Shown piece by piece: positions 6,991 through 11,324 of a stretch of DNA of 11,324 bases (within the stretch, counting starts at the first letter, position 1; every line of letters starts with the position of its first letter). The position numbers were made by a program, and so were the translations under genes. A model generated the notes under the pieces. That model worked only from the letters and a program-made list of their open reading frames with translations, did not search any database and was not told the DNA's origin. This stretch comes from JAVMKJ01 sp031732875. GTDB taxonomy: Bacteria; Pseudomonadota; Gammaproteobacteria; Competibacterales; Competibacteraceae. The stretch is from positions 1-11,324 of the forward strand of contig JAVMKL010000298.1 of assembly GCA_031732875.1 (NCBI GenBank). The letters run 5' to 3'.

Positions 6991-7735
6991 GCGAGCGTTG
7001 CCGAGGTGGGTTGGGCGGGAGCGATCCGGGGCAGGACGAGGGTGAACGTGGTGCCGTGGCCGGGTTGGCCGCCCGCCCGAATGGTCCCGCCCAGAACGCC
7101 AGTCACCAGATTATAAACAATGTAGAGCCCCAGCCCACTGCCGCCACTGCCCAGCTTGGTGGTGAAGAACGGCTCGAAGATGCGGTCGAGCATCGTTTCC
7201 GGGATCCCGACTCCGTCGTCCGTATAGTCGATTTGGATCTGGGTAGTCCCAAGCGGTGCGGCATGAATCCGGATAACGCCGGCCTTGATCCCGGCGAAGC
7301 CGTGGGTCAGGGAGTTGCCGACCAGGTTGGTGACGACCTGCTCCAGCGGGCCGGGGTAGCTGTCCAGTTCCAGGCCGGGGGCGATGTCCAGCTCGATGCG
7401 GTGGGCGGTGCGCCTGAACTGAGGTTTCAGGGTAATCAGCAGTTCCTCGACGGTCTGGCGCAGGTCGAAGCGGCGGCGGGCGCTGGTCTGATCCACCGTG
7501 ACTTGCCGACGACTTGGCGCTGGTCGTTTGAGACGGCCTTGTTGGTTCAAGAAACCCAGACTCGTTCCCCATCGCGACGCATGTTTTTGTTGGCATCGCG
7601 CTCGAATCGTTCGGGATGCAGGCGGCAAATGTCGTCCATCAGCGGGCGCAAATCCCGGCCGGTGCTTTCGCCCGACAGCACGATGGTTCCCACTACGCGT
7701 CGCAATCCTGTAAGGCAAGGACCTGCGCCGACCAC
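6987..7735 (-). pseudogene. HK-A: disrupted sensor histidine kinase (PAS fragment joined to HATPase domain)
   Basis: Two pieces of one kinase lie in different frames. Piece 1 (7735 to about 7505) reads a PAS end, DLRPLMDDICRLHPERF...MRRDGERVWVS, then a TGA at 7547-7549, then TNKAV. The PAS motif expects VWVSWTNKAV, so TGG became TGA. Piece 2 (about 7503-6987) resumes in another frame at QVTVDQTSARRRFDLRQTVEELL and holds a complete HATPase: N-box EQVVTNLVGNSLTHGF, G1 DDGVGIP, F-box FEPFFTT, G2 GSGGSGLGLYIVYNLV. The N-terminus, the PAS end and the whole H-box region of the family are missing. CAAGTC occurs on both sides of the junction (in CAAGTCGTCGGCAAGTC), hinting at a microhomology deletion. 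An open frame from a TTG at 7718 spans piece 2, so an ATP-binding fragment might still be made and keep RR1 coupled, but it cannot autophosphorylate. Confidence 0.85.
7335..7490 (-). repeat. Near-identical kinase tract, copy in HK-A
   Basis: These 156 nt, encoding the stretch TSARRRFDLRQ to YPGPLEQ, match 11121-11279 with a single substitution (T7368 against C11154) and one missing CGG triplet. Both sides diverge sharply, so this is a sharply bounded segment rather than uniform paralogy. Confidence 0.9.
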
Positions 7736-7760
7736 TCCTGGCTTGCTGCGCGCGTTACCG

Positions 7761-10151
7761 TCACGCGTTGCTCCGCGGACCTTGAGGAGCTGAATCGGGA
7801 AAGGCGATCACGAATTCGGTTCCCGCCTGGGTATGCAACGCGATGCTGCCCTTGAGCTGCTTGACCAGCGTCGTCACAATCGTCAATCCGAGCGAGGAGG
7901 TGTGACGGAAATCCACCGTGGGTGGGAAGCCGATCCCATTGTCCCGGACGCGCAGCGTCCATTGTCCGTCCGCCGCGTCGAGCGAAATGACAATTTCGCC
8001 CGCGCGCCGGGTGGCGAACGCATGTTTCAGCGCATTGGTGACCAGTTCGTTAATGATGAGCCCGCAAGGCACCGCGATTTCCACGCTCAGCACCGGCTCC
8101 CCCGTCGTTACCGCCACCCGTGCCGCGATCTCTCGCTCTGGCGTGACATAGGCACGCATCAAATGCATGACCAGGTCATGGGCATATTCTGCCAGGTTGA
8201 TCTGGGCCAGGTTCGGAATCTGGTACAGCCGTTCGTGGATGAGCGCCATGGACCTCACCCGGTTGCGACTCTCCCGCAACTGGTCCCGGACAATCTGATC
8301 CTCGACGTATCCCGCCTGCAAATCGAGCAAACTTGAAATCAATTGCAGGTTGTTCTTGACCCGATGATGGATTTCCTTGAGCAACGCGTCTTTCTCGCGT
8401 AGCGAGGTTTTGATCTGTTCCTCCAGCAGCTTGTGCTCGGTAATGTCGGATACGATCCCCTCGATGGCCAGGAGGTGGCCCTGGTCGTCGTGAACCAGGA
8501 CATTGCGTTGGCGCAGCCATTTGATCTGACCGGATTTATGGACGATTTGATATTCATAGGTGGGCAATGCCCGGCCGGCCATCAATTCAGTCCATTCCTC
8601 GGCAAGATAAGCCCGCCAGTCAGGGTGAATGACCTGCTGGATCAGGTGGGGCGATTGATAAAATTCCTCGGGGACATAGCCCGTAATTTGGTGGCAGACT
8701 GGGCTAACGTACTCGTAGCGGCCTTCCGGCAGGCTCATGCGATAGATCATGTCCGGGGCGTTCTCGGCCAAGCGGCGGAAGCGGGCTTCCGACTCACGCA
8801 GTTTCGCCTCGGCCTGCTTGCGCTCGGTGATGTCGGTATTGACTCCGATCACCTGTTCGACTTCACCGGCTTCGTTCTTGATGGGGGCATTGACGGTATA
8901 GATCCAACGGGTCCGTCCCGTGGAATCGACGAGCTTGACCTCCCGTTCGATTCTGTCCCGCGCTTGGGTCAGGATAGCCATGTCGTCGTCGAGCAATGCC
9001 CGTGCCCATTCGGGATCGGCGATCAAACCCGAGAACGTGCGTCCGACCATTTGCTCGGGAGTAAGGCCGAAGTTTTCGGCCAGCCCCTGATTAACCAGCA
9101 TGATCTGGCCGTGCCAGTTCTTGACGCAGATGAAGTGGGGATCGGCGTCGATGACCGTCCTGAGGAACGAGCGTTGTCTCTCGATTTCCCGTCGGGCGCG
9201 CAGCAGGTTTTCGACCAGGTTGACATTGCGAAGGCAGGCGGCGACATGGGTGATAAACACCTCCAGCAGGGAGCGATCTCGCGCGGCGAGTACCTGACCG
9301 GCATCGAGAAAAATAGCCGCTTCCTGAAGCGGGGTGGCTTTCAGATACAACACGGTGTGATCGGCGCCGAAGACGTGGTGGCGGCGGATCACGCTGTTCG
9401 AGATAGCCGGCGCGATTCGTCGGTCCGGCAATGCACCCAACGGTCGGGCGACATAGGGCGCGTAGCGGCCAGCGGCGGCGACCACGTCGAAGCGCTCGGT
9501 ATCGCCGGGTGACGAACCGCGCTGGGCGCAGACAAGACCATCCAGCGGTTGCCCAAGCAGCGCGCTCAAATGACTGAGCGCATCCTCGGCCAGGCTGGCG
9601 ATGGCGTGCTGCTCCATCAGGCGAGAGGTGGCGTGGATGATGAGTTCCAAGCCGCGCCGGTTCTCGGCCAGGGCGCGCAACTGCTCGTAGGCGCGCAGGG
9701 CGGCGCTGACCGTGGTGATCAGCCGGGTGTGGGTCAGTTCGGCCTTGGTGCGGTAGTCGTTGATGTCGTACTGGTGGATGACGGTCAGTTCCGGGGCGTA
9801 GCCGGGTTGGCCGGTGCGCAGGATGATGCGGCATTCCATCAGGCCCAATTGGTCGCGGATGTACTCGACCAGGTCGAGGCCGGCCTGGTCGGTTTCCATG
9901 ACCACGTCCACCAGGGCCACGGCGATGTCGGGGTGCTGGCGCAGCCGCTCGCGGGCTTCCTGGGCGCTGTGGGCGTGCAGCAGGCGCAAGGGGCGGTCGA
10001 AGATGCGCAGATCGTGGAGGACGAAGCGGGTGACGCCGTGCACCTCGGGATCGTCGTCGACCACCAGCAGGTTCCACGGCGGCGTATCATCCGGTTGGTA
10101 CTCTTCGGCCGGCTCGTCGGCGTTGTTCCAATCGAGCAGCTCACTAATCAT
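7761..10151 (-). CDS. RR2: REC-DUF3369-PAS-PAS-HisKA_2-HATPase hybrid histidine kinase
   Basis: 796 aa, no membrane segments, so a cytoplasmic signalling protein. The receiver (about 26-150) has D32-D34, D82 (ALVDVVM), T113 and K136. DUF3369 spans about 160-318. PAS1 (about 327-445) ends VIGVNTDITERK; PAS2 (about 455-575) holds DMIYRMSLPEGRYEYVSP and GIVSDITEHK with a PAC-like end. Then a HisKA_2 box, LLKEIHHRVKNNLQLISSLL, with likely phospho-acceptor H596, and a HATPase with N-box NELVTNALKHAF (N701, N706), G1 DNGIGF and G2 SLGLTIV. An N-terminal receiver ahead of a kinase suggests that an upstream kinase tunes this one, which would then signal to an unlinked partner. REC-DUF3369 is very similar to RR1, while the C-terminal half is unrelated. 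The ATG overlaps the stop of the HK-B remnant. It is followed directly by the HK-A pseudogene. All key residues are present. Confidence 0.92.
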   Translation of the reverse strand: MISELLDWNNADEPAEEYQPDDTPPWNLLVVDDDPEVHGVTRFVLHDLRIFDRPLRLLHAHSAQEARERLRQHPDIAVALVDVVMETDQAGLDLVEYIRDQLGLMECRIILRTGQPGYAPELTVIHQYDINDYRTKAELTHTRLITTVSAALRAYEQLRALAENRRGLELIIHATSRLMEQHAIASLAEDALSHLSALLGQPLDGLVCAQRGSSPGDTERFDVVAAAGRYAPYVARPLGALPDRRIAPAISNSVIRRHHVFGADHTVLYLKATPLQEAAIFLDAGQVLAARDRSLLEVFITHVAACLRNVNLVENLLRARREIERQRSFLRTVIDADPHFICVKNWHGQIMLVNQGLAENFGLTPEQMVGRTFSGLIADPEWARALLDDDMAILTQARDRIEREVKLVDSTGRTRWIYTVNAPIKNEAGEVEQVIGVNTDITERKQAEAKLRESEARFRRLAENAPDMIYRMSLPEGRYEYVSPVCHQITGYVPEEFYQSPHLIQQVIHPDWRAYLAEEWTELMAGRALPTYEYQIVHKSGQIKWLRQRNVLVHDDQGHLLAIEGIVSDITEHKLLEEQIKTSLREKDALLKEIHHRVKNNLQLISSLLDLQAGYVEDQIVRDQLRESRNRVRSMALIHERLYQIPNLAQINLAEYAHDLVMHLMRAYVTPEREIAARVAVTTGEPVLSVEIAVPCGLIINELVTNALKHAFATRRAGEIVISLDAADGQWTLRVRDNGIGFPPTVDFRHTSSLGLTIVTTLVKQLKGSIALHTQAGTEFVIAFPDSAPQGPRSNA

Positions 10152-10305
10152 GCGGGCGGTTCCAGGACAGGCCGGTTGGAGGCGCTGGGGGCGGGGCCAG
10201 GGTGAGGGTAGTCTTCGCCGGGGGCGCCATGAACCCGAATAATCCCACCGGGCACCCCCATGACCGGATTATAGACAATGTACGAACCCAGCCTACTGTT
10301 GTCAT
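10148..10305 (-). pseudogene. HK-B: 3' remnant of a sensor histidine kinase
   Basis: About 50 codons resemble the end of the HK-A/HK-C ATPase domain: NSRLGSYIVYNPVMGVPGGIIRVHGAPG aligned with GSGLGLYIVYNLVTGMLGGTIQVHGTPK. After GAPGE the frame is lost: GEDYPHPGPAPS replaces the expected GTTFxLTLPR, which reappears as AKTTLTLAP in the next frame. The frame then appears restored, ending LEPPA with a TGA that overlaps the RR2 ATG exactly as HK-A overlaps RR1. The G2 glycines are also damaged (GLGLY became RLGSY). The rest of the kinase is missing upstream, where the similarity stops near 10305 and unrelated AT-richer sequence begins. Upstream of the break the frame stays open into the palindromic element, which is fortuitous. 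Non-functional, but good evidence that RR2 once had its own adjacent kinase. Confidence 0.75.
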
Positions 10306-10344
10306 ACCAATTACGTATAGGTTTTATACCGTTTGGCATAGGGC

Positions 10345-10421
10345 GTAGGTTGGGCAAAAGCGGAGCGTTGCCCAACAATTAGGTCGGGATGTTGGGTTTC
10401 ACTACGTTCAGTCCAACCTAC
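10345..10421. repeat. 77-bp palindromic intergenic element (MITE/REP-like)
   Basis: Bounded by perfect 9-bp terminal inverted repeats, GTAGGTTGG (10345-10353) and CCAACCTAC (10413-10421). Inside are two related half-elements, each with its own inverted repeat: TTGGGCA...TGCCCAA (10350-10375) and GTTGG...CCAAC (10391-10417). The motif family (GTTGGGTTTCxCTACGTTCAxxCCAACCTAC) is one I recall as widely dispersed between genes in gammaproteobacteria; this is memory, not a search. It carries no transposase. It lies next to the point where kinase HK-B is cut off, so it may mark an insertion or rearrangement boundary. Confidence 0.6.
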
Positions 10422-10751
10422 TAAAAGCCACCAAAAGCTCAATATTCATTCGGAAATGGTATCATTACCTAAGTTGAGGATAAATGAGGCGGGGTGGCGC
10501 TGACGATGGCTGGCCCGCCTATCCAAAAAGCGGAAGTTTCGCCAGGGCGACGCGCGACAGCCAGGGCAACAAGTCTCATTTTGGCTATTTTTGTCAATTC
10601 GTTGCGGGTTCAGGATGGGAAGCTCCAACCCATCGGGGGTAAGAGGCGCCAGAACGAGAATTGTTGCGGCCAAAGGCTCAACAGGGTGGTGATGGAAAGT
10701 AGCGATTTCATTCGCTTGATAAATCTGGTAATGGCGATTTGATCCCGCTCG
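10422..10751. other. 330-nt region with no recognisable gene
   Basis: Short open stretches exist on both strands (plus 10494-10742, minus 10446-10673). Neither gives a protein I recognise, and neither has codon texture like the neighbouring genes or a convincing RBS. The sequence is less GC-rich than the genes on either side. On the minus strand a 36-codon reading from the ATG near 10580 (MRLVALAVARRPGETS...) looks like debris of a gene but cannot be assigned. I see no tRNA, no clear terminator and no transposase motif. Best described as decayed or inserted DNA separating HK-C from the HK-B remnant. Confidence 0.5.
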
Positions 10752-11324
10752 TCAACCGGTTCGATGCGTTGATCGCACCAGCGTTTTTAAAGAAGGGTGG
10801 TCGGGAGCGCAGCGGGGCAGGGTCAGGATAAAGGTGGTTCCCGCCTTGGGGGTGCCATGGACCTGAATGGTTCCACCAAGCATCCCTGTAACCAAGTTAT
10901 AAACGATGTATAAGCCCAAGCCACTACCACCACTGCCCAGCCGGGTGGTGAAGAAGGGGTCGAAGATGCGGTGCCGGATCGCGTCCGGGATGCCGGCGCC
11001 GTCGTCGCTGTAGCACAGCCGGATGGGGTCGGCGTCCAATGGGGCGGCTTCGATCCGGATACAGCCGACCTCCCCGCCCGCGAAACCGTGGATGAGGGAG
11101 TTGCTGACCAGATTGGCGATGACCTGCTCCAGCGGGCCGGGGTAGCTGTCCAGCTCCAGGCCGGGGGCGATGTCCAGCTCGATGCGGTGGGCGGTGCGCC
11201 TGAACTGAGGTTTCAGGGTAATCAGCAGTTCCTCGACGGTCTGGCGCAGGTCGAAGCGGCGGCGGCGGGCGCTGGTCTGGTCGACGGCGACCTGCTTGAA
11301 GTGGCCGATCAGGTCGGCGGCGCG
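10752..11324 (-). CDS. HK-C: sensor histidine kinase, C-terminal part (N-terminus beyond right edge)
   Basis: The frame is open from the right edge to the TGA at 10752, giving 190 residues. It starts within AADLIGHFKQVAVDQTSARRRRFDL, the end of the dimerisation region of a kinase family that pairs with DUF3369 response regulators (family recalled from memory). A complete ATPase domain follows: N-box EQVIANLVSNSLIHGF, G1 SDDGAGIP, F-box FDPFFTTRLG, G2 GSGGSGLGLYIVYNLV, and GTTFILTLPR near the end. All ATP-site motifs are intact; the phospho-acceptor histidine would lie upstream, out of view. It is not followed by an overlapping receiver gene; about 450 nt of non-coding and remnant sequence separates it from the RR2-linked HK-B stub. 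It is the only kinase of this family in the window without visible damage, and so the candidate cognate kinase for RR1 and RR2. Confidence 0.88.
   Translation of the reverse strand, partial: RAADLIGHFKQVAVDQTSARRRRFDLRQTVEELLITLKPQFRRTAHRIELDIAPGLELDSYPGPLEQVIANLVSNSLIHGFAGGEVGCIRIEAAPLDADPIRLCYSDDGAGIPDAIRHRIFDPFFTTRLGSGGSGLGLYIVYNLVTGMLGGTIQVHGTPKAGTTFILTLPRCAPDHPSLKTLVRSTHRTG
11121..11279 (-). repeat. Near-identical kinase tract, copy in HK-C
   Basis: 159-nt partner of 7335-7490. It carries one additional CGG triplet (one extra Arg in ARRRRF) and one substitution. It encodes the segment just before the N-box of the ATPase domain. Confidence 0.9.

Noticed and set aside
6987..7718. A 243-codon 'intact' short histidine kinase gene
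   Set aside because: It starts at TTG, its first ~70 residues are an out-of-frame reading of the PAS fragment, and it lacks the phospho-acceptor region; treated as part of the HK-A pseudogene.
10148..10378. A 76-codon gene fusing the palindromic element to a kinase tail
   Set aside because: The first part is translated repeat sequence and the last part a frameshifted ATPase end; no RBS.
10446..10742. Small open frames on both strands in the gap before HK-C
   Set aside because: No recognisable family, no RBS, no gene-like codon texture; transposase origin considered but no DDE/DEDD or HTH motif is visible.
1..11324. CRISPR array, tRNA/rRNA genes, prophage or toxin-antitoxin genes
   Set aside because: No regularly spaced repeats, cloverleaf-like segments or matching protein motifs were seen on reading both strands.

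Overview
The window looks like chromosomal DNA from a GC-rich gammaproteobacterium. LivJ, LivH, LivM and HemN all closely resemble their E. coli counterparts as I remember them. The signalling genes belong to a histidine-kinase/DUF3369-receiver family that I associate with sulfur-bacteria and Competibacter-like lineages; that finer placement is only a guess. Every gene I can support lies on the minus strand, so the window reads biologically from right to left.

Left part (1-2940): the 5' end of a high-affinity branched-chain amino-acid ABC importer operon, in transcription order livJ (periplasmic binding protein), livH (permease) and livM (permease, cut by the left edge). livH and livM are separated by 3 nt. 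livJ and livH are separated by a perfect 14-bp hairpin built on a GAGATAG triplication. The ATPase genes livG and livF would be expected beyond the left edge. Next (3098-4480) is a full-length hemN-type oxygen-independent coproporphyrinogen III dehydrogenase. The 284-nt gap after it holds an 8-bp inverted repeat and an approximately 80-bp palindromic, dispersed-repeat-like element.

Right part (4765-11324): a decaying tandem array of two-component signalling genes. Reading right to left it holds: the C-terminal half of a histidine kinase (HK-C, running off the right edge); about 330 nt with no recognisable gene; a 77-bp palindromic element; a short broken kinase 3' end (HK-B); RR2, an intact REC-DUF3369-PAS-PAS-HisKA_2-HATPase hybrid; a second broken kinase (HK-A) with a TGG-to-TGA nonsense codon and an internal deletion; and RR1, an intact REC-DUF3369-GGDEF-EAL protein with a degenerate GGDEF site and an apparently intact EAL site. 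Each receiver gene starts inside the stop codon of the kinase remnant before it (ATGA overlaps). This suggests the ancestral unit was a kinase-receiver pair that was duplicated, given different output modules, and then lost kinase copies.

The most interesting points are the parallel loss of the partner kinases beside two intact receivers, the near-identical 156/159-bp tract shared by the HK-A pseudogene and HK-C (recent recombination or gene conversion), and the output-module swap on a shared REC-DUF3369 chassis. I see no tRNA, rRNA, CRISPR array, phage gene or intact transposase.
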